DNA from: Acetivibrio sp964564015
GTDB lineage: Bacteria; Bacillota; Clostridia; Acetivibrionales; Acetivibrionaceae
Direction: 5' to 3'
Length of the DNA: 64,000 bases
Assembly: GCA_964564015.1 (NCBI GenBank)
Contig: CAZLZR010000017.1
Coordinates: 1-64,000 of the forward strand
Shown here one piece after another: positions 17,984 to 25,307 of the stretch. Under the pieces are notes generated by a model that worked only from the letters and a program-made list of their open reading frames with translations, did no database searches and had not been told where the DNA came from. Position numbers and translations under genes: made by a program. The number at the start of each line of letters is the position of its first letter. Within the stretch, counting starts at the first letter, position 1.

Positions 17984-18457
17984 ATGTCTCAAAAACCAGT
18001 TACAAGTATTGATGTTACGTATAATGTTTCACTCATAACACTCAATAACCTTCCTAACAACATCAAGCTGATATCAGAGATATTTACTTCAATAGCAAAT
18101 GAAGGAATCAGCATTGATATGGTAAGCAAATCCGCCGCATTAAGAGGTAACACTACCATATCCTTCAGCCTCCTTTATGATGATCTCGTAAAGGCCATGA
18201 GTTCTATTAACAAGTTTAAGGATCAGATCGGCAACCTTAGCATTGAAATCGATAGTTTTAATACAAAGTTCTGTATATTCGGCAAGAATATGAAGGACAT
18301 TCCGGGAGTTGCTGCAAGATTATTTACCGTGCTTGCAGGTGAAGGAATTGAGGTTAAACTTGTTACTACTTCTGAATCGGATATTTCATGCCTTATTGAT
18401 GAAAAAGATGCGGATAAAGCTTGTGAATCTGTAAAAAAAGAATTTGATTTGGACTAA
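17984..18457 (+). CDS. Stand-alone double ACT-domain protein, aspartokinase-regulatory-like
   Basis: 157 residues, no kinase domain. Two ACT repeats: VSLITLNNLPNNIKLISEIFTS (about 18-40) and KFCIFGKNMKDIPGVAARLFTV (about 95-116), the second being close to the regulatory tail of lysine-sensitive aspartokinases. AGGAGG is 8 nt before the ATG; an upstream GTG overlaps the SD. Position at the end of the asd-dapA-dapB operon suggests that it senses lysine or another pathway amino acid, perhaps by binding an aspartokinase encoded elsewhere. That partnership is inference. Confidence 0.8.
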   Translation: MSQKPVTSIDVTYNVSLITLNNLPNNIKLISEIFTSIANEGISIDMVSKSAALRGNTTISFSLLYDDLVKAMSSINKFKDQIGNLSIEIDSFNTKFCIFGKNMKDIPGVAARLFTVLAGEGIEVKLVTTSESDISCLIDEKDADKACESVKKEFDLD

Positions 18458-18490
18458 GGTCAGGTAAAATTTGAATAACATACATCAAAT

Positions 18491-18523
18491 ATAACTTCCA
18501 CCTTCTGTGGAAGTTATATTTTT
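18491..18523 (+). terminator. Bidirectional terminator
   Basis: Perfect 11-bp stem ATAACTTCCAC / GTGGAAGTTAT, 5-nt loop, then ATTTTTCT. It ends the dap operon and probably the convergent cobO transcript. Confidence 0.9.
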
Positions 18524-18585
18524 CTCTATCCTTAAGCAATTCACAACCTATTACACGTTAACACTTCTTCCATGATATGAAGTCT

Positions 18586-19137
18586 TTAATACTCTATACC
18601 TTCTCTTGCAGCAATACCTTTTTCAAAAGGGTGCTTTATGCATCCTACCTGTGAAACATAGTCAGCAGCTTCGATTATTTCTGTCGGAACATTTCTTCCT
18701 GTAAGTATCAATTCAATGTTCTCCGGCTTATTTTTAATTATATCCAGCACATCGTCAATTTTAACAAGTCCATTGCCTAGCACAGCCATTATTTCATCAA
18801 GTATCAAAACTTCACAAGCTCCAGCTTGAAAAGTTTCTTTAACAAAATCAAACGCTCTGGATATTTCAACTTTTAGCTCTTCAATTTCTGCCTCACCTAA
18901 ACTCCAAATAAAACCCCTTTTTTTTTCAAAGCGAAACACCTTAAAACCGGGCTCTAAATTCTTTAAAGTCAAAAGTTCTCCAGTTTCACTGCTCTTTAAA
19001 AATTGAACCATATATACGGTTTTACCTCTGCCATATGCTCTTATCCCCTGCCCTATTGCTGCTGTCGTCTTGCCCTTGCCATCTCCTGTATATACCTGAA
19101 TCAAACCCTTCTCCATTTTCATCCCACACTTTTTCAT
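18586..19137 (-). CDS. cobO: Corrinoid (cob(I)alamin) adenosyltransferase, CobO/BtuR type
   Basis: About 183 residues. The P-loop GDGKGKTTAAIGQ, then GKTVYMVQFLK, the Walker B-like VLILDEIMAVLG and TGRNVPTEIIEAADYVS identify the CobA/CobO/BtuR family, which adenosylates cobalamin or cobyrinic acid diamide using ATP. No cobalamin-synthesis neighbours are in the window, so it may serve salvage. Three in-frame ATGs lie within the first eight codons and none has a clear SD, so the exact start is uncertain. Confidence 0.92.
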   Translation of the reverse strand: MKKCGMKMEKGLIQVYTGDGKGKTTAAIGQGIRAYGRGKTVYMVQFLKSSETGELLTLKNLEPGFKVFRFEKKRGFIWSLGEAEIEELKVEISRAFDFVKETFQAGACEVLILDEIMAVLGNGLVKIDDVLDIIKNKPENIELILTGRNVPTEIIEAADYVSQVGCIKHPFEKGIAAREGIEY

Positions 19138-19194
19138 TGTTTTCCACTAATTTTAACAATTGTACTAGAGTTTTTCAACCTTATTATTTCCATA

Positions 19195-19393
19195 GGGTGT
19201 ATGTAATAGTTGTGAAGAAAAATATTCCAGAAACTTAAGTTTCGCAGTTTAGAGCCTGTAAATGCTCCTCGGGGTCGAGCAAAACTCGCTTCGCTCAAAC
19301 AATGCTCTCCCTTTCCTCGTCGTATTAACAGGCTCTACAACTTGCTTCACAATGTTCCTTCCATATTTTCCTTCACTTAAAAAACATACACCC
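19195..19393. mobile_element. MITE with terminal inverted repeats and 9-bp target duplication
   Basis: 199 bp with ~31-bp imperfect terminal inverted repeats: left begins GGGTGTATGTAATAGTTG, right is the complement of CTTCACTTAAAAAACATACACCC. It is flanked on both sides by the identical 9-mer ATTTCCATA (19186-19194 and 19394-19402), a clear target-site duplication. An inner inverted repeat AGAGCCTGT / ACAGGCTCT (19251-19259 / 19329-19337) and the palindrome GAAACTTAAGTTTC are present. No coding capacity, so a transposase must act in trans. Related copies are at 1887-1925 and 30186-30283. Confidence 0.88.
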
Positions 19394-19421
19394 ATTTCCA
19401 TAAAATTTTATGAAAAAACTA

Positions 19422-19450
19422 TTGACACAAATTAATTATGTTAGTATAAT
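19422..19450 (+). promoter_or_regulatory. tRNA-Leu promoter
   Basis: TTGACA (19422-19427), 17-bp spacer and TATAAT (19445-19450), a consensus sigma-A promoter about 64 bp before the tRNA. Confidence 0.92.
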
Positions 19451-19513
19451 CTATTATGCTGATTGAAAAACGCAAGATAAATTATTTCTTCAGCTTGTAT
19501 TACAAGTAAATAT

Positions 19514-19596
19514 GCGGTCGTGGCGGAACTGGCAGACGCGTACGTTTGAGGGGCGTATGGGAGACCGTATGGGTTCAAGTCCCATCGACCGCACCA
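19514..19596 (+). tRNA. tRNA-Leu(GAG)
   Basis: Acceptor arms GCGGTCG / CGACCGC with encoded CCA, D-stem GCG/CGC, anticodon stem TACGT/GCGTA around the loop TTGAGGG (anticodon GAG), a long variable arm as in class II tRNAs, and T-arm ATGGG-TTCAAGT-CCCAT. It reads leucine CUC/CUU codons. Single gene with its own promoter and terminator. Confidence 0.95.
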
Positions 19597-19600
19597 AAGA

Positions 19601-19630
19601 AAAACCATCGAGTAGTCGATGGTTTTCTTT
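19601..19630 (+). terminator. tRNA terminator
   Basis: AAAACCATCGA / TCGATGGTTTT, GTAG loop, then CTTT. Starts 4 nt after the tRNA CCA. Confidence 0.9.
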
Positions 19631-19673
19631 ACTTTATAGTTTTATTTGTCTGATATCACCTATCAGATTAAGC

Positions 19674-21107
19674 CTATTGTTTATCATCATCCTCGCTGTC
19701 AATAACATCAGTCAAATCCTCAGATAATTCTGTTATCAAACCGATTTGATAACTTTTTCCCAAACTTCTATAAGCTAAATTTCTTTTTTGATTCAGTTTA
19801 TATACAGCATAAATCATGGAGTAAATAGCAGTCATTATTATACCCGCAATTAGCCCGGATGACTGACCTGAAATAAACGGCATGCTAAGAATTATTGTAA
19901 TCAAACTTATTAATACTATCCATGAGGTATATGGGTATCCAGGTAACTGGCACTTTCCACTTGGAGGACATCCATTCAATTTCCGGAATCGAATATGTGT
20001 AGCCATAATGGCAGCATATACGAACAAAAGAGAAAAACCACCCGCACTAACAAGGAACAGATAAACCTTTGGTAGTAGAAGGCCCATACCTAATCCTATA
20101 AGCATCGCAAAACCCGAAAATAATATACCGCGGTAAGGAACGCTCTTTTCATCTTTTAACCATTTAGGTGCAAGACCTTCATCTGCAAGTGACTTTATCA
20201 TCCTCCCAAGCCCAAACATAGCTGCCAGCATTGTAGAAATAATTGCAGTTATAAGCACCAGATTGAGAGCAATACCTGCCCAGCCAATTCCCAACCTGCT
20301 AAGTGCTGCTACCATAGGACTCATATCCTCACTCAATTCAGCCGTAGGAATCAACGGAAGAATTACTGCTATAGATATTATATAGAATCCTACAAGACCT
20401 ATAACTGTATAATTAATAGCCTTGGGAACTATTTTTGCAGGGTTTTCCGTCTCTGATGAAGCAAGACCAATTATCTCGAACCCGGCATAAGAAAGCATTA
20501 CTATAAGCATGCTTCCTGCAACACCCTTTAATCCTCCCGGCATAAATGCTTCAGTAGTTAGTGCACCTGCACCAATAGGCGAAGTTTCTGGAATTATTCC
20601 GGCTATAAATGCAAATGCTAAAATTATAAACGATGCTATTGCCAATAACTTTACTGCTGCCAACCCACTTTCAAGCTTGCTTATTCTATCAGCTCCCAAA
20701 AGATTAAGCAGAGTAATACCTATTATTATTAAGCTTCCGAGCAATGGTATGGATATTTTCGGAAACCAATGCCTTACCAGAATTGATGCTGCAGTCGCTT
20801 CACTAGACATAGCAAGAGACATACCAGTCCAGTACACCCACCCGACAATAAAACCAACTCCCTGCCCGAAGCTCTGGGCTGCAAAGGACCTAAAAGACAC
20901 AGCATTGGGGTTTGCCACAGTCATTTCAGATAATGCATAAAGAATAAAATATACCAATGCTCCACCTAATATATACGATATCAATATTGCAGGCCCCGCT
21001 GCATGAATAGCAACCGACGATCCAAGGAAAAATGAACCTCCGATTACGGTCCCTAATGCCATCATTGCAAGCTGCCATGCAGACAGTCCTCTATGATTTT
21101 TTGTCAT
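19674..21107 (-). CDS. Amino acid permease (APC superfamily)
   Basis: 477 residues with about twelve membrane segments. The N-terminal LSAWQLAMMALGTVIGGSFF is the unwound TM1 consensus (GTVIGxG) of amino acid/polyamine/organocation permeases, and SYAGFEIIGLASSETENP before TM7 is typical of the AAT group. It imports an unidentified amino acid by proton symport. AAGGAG lies 8 nt upstream of the ATG. It converges with the tRNA-Leu gene. Confidence 0.9.
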   Translation of the reverse strand: MTKNHRGLSAWQLAMMALGTVIGGSFFLGSSVAIHAAGPAILISYILGGALVYFILYALSEMTVANPNAVSFRSFAAQSFGQGVGFIVGWVYWTGMSLAMSSEATAASILVRHWFPKISIPLLGSLIIIGITLLNLLGADRISKLESGLAAVKLLAIASFIILAFAFIAGIIPETSPIGAGALTTEAFMPGGLKGVAGSMLIVMLSYAGFEIIGLASSETENPAKIVPKAINYTVIGLVGFYIISIAVILPLIPTAELSEDMSPMVAALSRLGIGWAGIALNLVLITAIISTMLAAMFGLGRMIKSLADEGLAPKWLKDEKSVPYRGILFSGFAMLIGLGMGLLLPKVYLFLVSAGGFSLLFVYAAIMATHIRFRKLNGCPPSGKCQLPGYPYTSWIVLISLITIILSMPFISGQSSGLIAGIIMTAIYSMIYAVYKLNQKRNLAYRSLGKSYQIGLITELSEDLTDVIDSEDDDKQ

Positions 21108-21299
21108 AATCTTTTTCTCCTTGACTGGTACTTTATCTGCAAATTGAATTTTACCTTTGTTTCAAAAGTATTATCCCACAAAAATAAAAATTCATTCCGG
21201 CATGTTAAGAACATTTGGTGAACACTGTTCAACATTCTTTTCCAAATATTATGCACCTATTTATATTAAGTTTACATATTATGTATTAGTTCCATGCGA

Positions 21300-21483
21300 T
21301 TTTACAAGCGTAGCCCAAACAGCCTTTAACACTGAAATATTCTGGAATGATAGGATTAAAGAACATGCTACTTGCATCAGAGATCTTTTAGACTCCACTG
21401 AAGAAGAATTGGTTAAGAAAGCCAATGGATTTGCCAATAAATCCATTGACCTGGAAGAAATTCCCATAAAAAACGAAGGATAA
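21300..21483 (+). pseudogene. Remnant of a DUF2935 protein
   Basis: The translation around 21300-21483 (FW-DRIKEHATCIRDLLDSTEEELVKKA, then FANKS) matches one repeat unit of DUF2935, a helical-bundle protein with metal-binding His/Glu, but the remaining ~200 residues and any proper start are missing. The upstream in-frame sequence to 21157 does not resemble the family. Read as a decayed fragment between the permease and the sirtuin. Confidence 0.6.
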
Positions 21484-21594
21484 GCTTTTACTATACCCTC
21501 CGTAGCCCGATTAAGCATAATTGCAATATCTGATATCAGTAAATAATACCTTTTGATTCCAGTACATTCGCTCCGCAAATCCCTGTGTTCCATT

Positions 21595-22320
21595 TTACAA
21601 ACACGCATCACTCAACACTTTACCAATACTATCATGCAACACCAGATTTGCTTTACTGTCATATGGTGTCTGAGATTTATTGATCAGTATGAGCTTATTA
21701 CCCGTATAGTACGAAATCAAACCTGATGCAGGATATACAGATAACGAGGTACCGCCGACAATAAGAACGTCTGCCTTTGATATATAGCGAAGAGAGGCTT
21801 GAAGAACATCACTGTCTAAAGCTTCCTCGTACAGCACCACATCCGGTTTTATTATTCCACCGCAGGCATCACATTCAGGGATATCTTCTGAACTTAAAAT
21901 AAAGCTTAATTCAAAATACTTATGACAATCTACACAGTAGTTTCTGTGTATTGAGCCGTGAAGTTCCAGGACATTTTTACTTCCCGCACTTTGATGGAGA
22001 CCGTCGATATTTTGAGTTATAACCGCACTAAGCTTCCCTTGCTTTTCCAATTCTGCCAATGCACAATGTGCATTATTGGGTTTGGAGGCTTTATAAATCA
22101 TTTTACTTTTATAAAACTCGTAAAATTCTCTGGTATGCTTTACAAAAAATGTGTGCGACAATATTTCTTCAGGCGAATAGGTATTCTTTGTAATTTCATT
22201 ATATAGACCACCTGCACTCCTGAAGTCAGGAATTCCACTTTCCGTTGATACACCTGCACCACCAAAAAACACTATATTATCCGAATGACTTATAATCTCT
22301 TTCAGTTTAGCAATACTCAT
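21595..22320 (-). CDS. Sir2-family NAD-dependent protein deacylase
   Basis: About 241 residues. GGAGVSTESGIPDFRS binds NAD, TQNIDGLHQSAGS holds the catalytic region, ELHGS contains the catalytic His, and two CxxC pairs (CVDC and CDAC, about 25 residues apart) form the zinc site; GGTSLSVYPASG follows. It removes acyl groups from lysines, producing O-acyl-ADP-ribose. The ATG at 22320 has AGGTGG six bases upstream; the GTG at 22329 lies inside that SD. Confidence 0.93.
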   Translation of the reverse strand: MSIAKLKEIISHSDNIVFFGGAGVSTESGIPDFRSAGGLYNEITKNTYSPEEILSHTFFVKHTREFYEFYKSKMIYKASKPNNAHCALAELEKQGKLSAVITQNIDGLHQSAGSKNVLELHGSIHRNYCVDCHKYFELSFILSSEDIPECDACGGIIKPDVVLYEEALDSDVLQASLRYISKADVLIVGGTSLSVYPASGLISYYTGNKLILINKSQTPYDSKANLVLHDSIGKVLSDACL

Positions 22321-22366
22321 TAAAACCACCTCACATTAATATCTGTTTACACCCTAATATAATTAC

Positions 22367-22744
22367 TCATTTCAAAACGTATGAGGCCAATACACTCTGT
22401 AGCTCATAAATATCTAAACTTTTGTTAAATTGTTTTTGAATTGGCAGCTGTGTTCCGGAAATCCAAACTTTAAGTTCTGCATCCAAATCAAAGTTTCCGG
22501 CTGTCTCTATACTAAAGTGAGTAATACTTCTATATGGAATTGAGTGATATTCAACCTTTTTTGCTGTCATCCCCTGTTTATCAACCAGCAATAGTCGTTT
22601 ATTTGTAAATATAATGAGATCCCTTATAAGTTTATATGCCTTTTCGACCTCTTCTTCATCTGTCAAAAGCCTTTTCATCTCGCGCTCTACATCCCCGGTA
22701 TCCAATTCCGATGCATTTCCCAACAAACCATCAAATAAACCCAT
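22367..22744 (-). CDS. Bacterial PH-domain protein (bPH_1 type)
   Basis: 125 residues, soluble, no signal. LIIFTNKRLLLVDKQGMT, KKVEYHSIPYRSITHFSIETAG and DLDAELKVWISG form the strand pattern of the bacterial pleckstrin-homology family PF08000 (YvbH-like). These proteins form ring oligomers; their role is poorly understood. GGAG 10-11 nt before the ATG. Single gene with a modest 3' gap to the sirtuin gene. Confidence 0.85.
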   Translation of the reverse strand: MGLFDGLLGNASELDTGDVEREMKRLLTDEEEVEKAYKLIRDLIIFTNKRLLLVDKQGMTAKKVEYHSIPYRSITHFSIETAGNFDLDAELKVWISGTQLPIQKQFNKSLDIYELQSVLASYVLK

Positions 22745-22883
22745 TATATTAACTCTCCTTTACAACTATTTTTTACATTGTATAACAACTTTTAAAATTA
22801 TTCCACCTTCTTTTGCAGAATGCAAATATAGTATTGCCGATATATGCATAATTCATTACAACAAGATATAGAATCATTGATAA

Positions 22884-22920
22884 ACCCCACAGAATCACAA
22901 TTATTGTGACTTTGTGGGGT
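22884..22920. terminator. Terminator-like hairpin
   Basis: ACCCCACA / TGTGGGGT outer stem with an inner TCACA / TGTGA pair. Neither side has a strong U-run, so efficiency is doubtful; it follows the 22947-23279 gene in the minus direction. Confidence 0.5.
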
Positions 22921-22946
22921 CTTATTCCACGTAATAACTAAACAAT

Positions 22947-23279
22947 TTATGCTCTTTGCGGCTGTTGAGTATTAATTGAGTTTATTACTTCCTGTGTAAC
23001 ATCCTTCCCACCTGAGAAATTAGTAAACAGTGCACCAATAGTGTATATTGGCCCCCATGGAATCCCCCACCAGCCAAACAGTAATGAAAGCAAAATATAT
23101 TTTAAGCCTTTGCCAACTGCACTTTCCCCACTTCTGATAAAATAAACATCTGAGCCACGTTTAAACGTCATTACAATTATTGAAAAACAATATTGATAGA
23201 CAACAAATTTCCCTCCACGCTGCAACTCCTCATTTAACTGTTGACCTGTCATACCTTCGATTCCTTTAATACTACTCAT
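22947..23279 (-). CDS. Uncharacterised small membrane-associated protein
   Basis: 110 residues. The N-terminal part (GMTGQQLNEELQRGGKFVVY) is hydrophilic, followed by YCFSIIVMTFKRGSDVYFIR, a YILLSLLFGWWGIPWGPIYTIG hairpin that could sit in the membrane, and a KDVT-EVINSIN tail. I recognise the pattern from other uncharacterised proteins but know no function. The ATG at 23279 has GGGGGAA five bases upstream. Confidence 0.65.
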   Translation of the reverse strand: MSSIKGIEGMTGQQLNEELQRGGKFVVYQYCFSIIVMTFKRGSDVYFIRSGESAVGKGLKYILLSLLFGWWGIPWGPIYTIGALFTNFSGGKDVTQEVINSINTQQPQRA

Positions 23280-23393
23280 CAAGCTTCCCCCTAAAAAATT
23301 AATTTCAGACCATTATTATGCATACAAATTGTGTTCTGCATTCTCATTTTATCACAGGTACATGGGGCCTGAAAACATATAAAACAAATAATG

Positions 23394-25016
23394 CTAATTA
23401 CCGTTAAGTTCATTTACCAGACGACGGTATTCTATCTCGAGAGCTTCTTTGTCAGCATTAGGACTTGAAAGCTTTGACACCGTTTCAGCTATTTTCATTT
23501 TCAACAATATTTGCTCAGTTTCACTCTTAACCTTTTCCTGAGTTTTTTGCCTTCCCAATTTATACTCCTCCAACGTGCCTTCAAAACTGGTTATAGTCTG
23601 ATTATCAAAAATAAGAAGTCTGTCAGCAACCGAGTTTACAAAGGCACTATCATGCGAAACGAACAGGACTGTTCCCTCATATTCGGAAAGGACATCCTCC
23701 AGGGCTTCTATAGACAACATATCGAGATAATTGGTAGGCTCATCTAAAAGCAGAATATTTGCATCTGAAACAAAAAGTTTAGCAAAAGAAACCTTTATCC
23801 TTTCTCCACCACTTAACCACTGAACCTCTTTATAAACGTCATCCGTCCGGATGAGTAATCGGGCGAGAATTGTACGCACTACAGTCTGTGTTTGAACGCT
23901 ATCCCTCATTACGTTTTCCAAGACTGTTTTGCTGTAATCCAGATTTTCAAACCCTTGATGAAAATACCCAATTTTTGCTTTTGGCACTATACGTATATTG
24001 TCATTCAAGTTTTGATAAATAAGATTCAGCAGAGTACTCTTTCCTGTGCCATTCTCACCCCATAGTGCAGTCTTTGTGCCATTAGGTATATTAAAACAGG
24101 CTTTGTTAAATAACTTCCTGCTTCCATAACCAAAGGACAACCCGTCAGATGAAATTACAATTTTGTTTTCAGGCGGGTTTGTCAAAGAAAAATCCAACTT
24201 TATTTTAGGAAGATCTCTTGGTTTTTCCTTAACCTCAAGTTTTTCAATGCGGGTTTCCATAATATTAATTGATTTGTGGATTTTCTTCTGTTTTTGCGTA
24301 GTCTCTCTCTTGTGTAGCCTTGCTTCGGAATTCCCCATCCTTTTTGGAGCTTTTCTCATTGATTGCCATTTACTCTGCCTTTCAGATATTGCAGATTCAA
24401 GACTTATCTTTTTAGATATATAATTGTCATACTCAGCCAATGCCTGCTCCTGTTCAATTTCATTCTGCTTCTTGTAGAAAGAGAAGTTGCCGTTATAGGA
24501 CTTTAGCTTTCCGTCTCTAACCTCAATTATTCTGTTGCAAAGACCATCTAAAAGATTCCTGTCATGGCTGATAAGCAAAAACGTGTCCACTTTAGAGAGC
24601 TTCTGCTTTAAGAGTTCAATACCTTTATAGTCGAGATTTGCCGTAGGTTCATCAGCAAATACAATAAGATTTTCACTGTTAAAAGCATTGACAATTTTTA
24701 TCCTGGCTTTTTCTCCTCCGCTAAATGCTTTTTGATGTGCCTTATGTGACAAATTAAACTCCTTAAGCAGCTTCTGTCCTGCGCTGATGCTTTCATCGGA
24801 AAACTGACGTATATAGGCTATGTTACAAAATTGCTTTACAAAACCTTCATCGGGTTCAATATCCTTTGAAAGAATATTCAGAAGAGTTGTCTTGCCTGAG
24901 CCGTTCTGGCCTACTATCCCAATTTTCTCACCCGAGTAAATTTTTAATTCGTCAATATCAATTATAAGCCTGTCTCTATAGTATTTTTTAATATTTGCAG
25001 CTTCTAATATAAGCAT
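23394..25016 (-). CDS. ABC-F ATPase of the antibiotic-resistance (Vga/Lsa/CplR-like) type
   Basis: 540 residues with two ABC domains and no membrane segments. Domain 1: Walker A GQNGSGKTT, signature FSGGEKAR, Walker B VFADEPTANLD. Domain 2: GENGTGKST, LSGGERIK, LLLDEPTNYLD. A Lys/Arg-rich linker (about 190-275) joins them; ABC-F proteins use this linker to enter the ribosomal E site and displace antibiotics or reset translation. The upstream leader carries a 9-codon ORF with a strong SD, the attenuation arrangement typical of resistance ABC-Fs. Resistance spectrum cannot be read from sequence; a housekeeping role is possible. Confidence 0.85.
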   Translation of the reverse strand: MLILEAANIKKYYRDRLIIDIDELKIYSGEKIGIVGQNGSGKTTLLNILSKDIEPDEGFVKQFCNIAYIRQFSDESISAGQKLLKEFNLSHKAHQKAFSGGEKARIKIVNAFNSENLIVFADEPTANLDYKGIELLKQKLSKVDTFLLISHDRNLLDGLCNRIIEVRDGKLKSYNGNFSFYKKQNEIEQEQALAEYDNYISKKISLESAISERQSKWQSMRKAPKRMGNSEARLHKRETTQKQKKIHKSINIMETRIEKLEVKEKPRDLPKIKLDFSLTNPPENKIVISSDGLSFGYGSRKLFNKACFNIPNGTKTALWGENGTGKSTLLNLIYQNLNDNIRIVPKAKIGYFHQGFENLDYSKTVLENVMRDSVQTQTVVRTILARLLIRTDDVYKEVQWLSGGERIKVSFAKLFVSDANILLLDEPTNYLDMLSIEALEDVLSEYEGTVLFVSHDSAFVNSVADRLLIFDNQTITSFEGTLEEYKLGRQKTQEKVKSETEQILLKMKIAETVSKLSSPNADKEALEIEYRRLVNELNGN

Positions 25017-25116
25017 AAAAAAATCTCTCCTCTCACCCTTTTAGTGTGCCGGAAAGATACAAACAGCCATAAGAACAGAAATACAGCAAGGTACTAACTG
25101 ACTAATAGATGGTTTG

Positions 25117-25146
25117 TTACGCTAATCCAGCACAAAACAAGAGCAT
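25117..25146 (-). CDS. Leader peptide upstream of the ABC-F gene
   Basis: A 9-residue ORF (MLLFCAGLA, then TAA) begins 5 nt after AAAGGAG. Its ribosome binding site and start codon are within AGAGCAATATGCTCT, a small hairpin. It lies ~100 bp before the ABC-F start and after the promoter at 25276-25304, so it fits ribosome-stalling attenuation of the resistance gene. Expression is inferred from position and SD only. Confidence 0.55.
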   Translation of the reverse strand: MLLFCAGLA

Positions 25147-25174
25147 ATTGCTCTCCTTTAAAAATCAATACATA

Positions 25175-25200
25175 AAGGAACATTGCAAAGCATATTCCTT
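25175..25200 (-). promoter_or_regulatory. Leader hairpin, possible attenuator
   Basis: On the minus strand AAGGAATATGC pairs with GCAATGTTCCTT around TTT, followed shortly by TTGATTTTT. It lies between the promoter and the leader peptide, a possible premature terminator. Confidence 0.4.
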
Positions 25201-25275
25201 AAACAAAAATGATTTTTTGCTGAATTAGCCAATCTTCATCAATACATACCTTACCCTTTCTTAATCGTTAACTTA

Positions 25276-25304
25276 ATTTTACTCTATAAAAAAACATAAA
25301 TCAA
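25276..25304 (-). promoter_or_regulatory. Promoter of the ABC-F leader
   Basis: Minus strand TTGATT, 17-bp spacer, TAAAAT, immediately after the stop codon of the BlaR1-like gene. Confidence 0.7.
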
Positions 25305-25307
25305 GAT

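Noticed and set aside
21279..21611. 110-codon minus-strand open frame
   Set aside because: Antisense to the DUF2935 remnant, no SD, no recognisable domain; a shadow frame.
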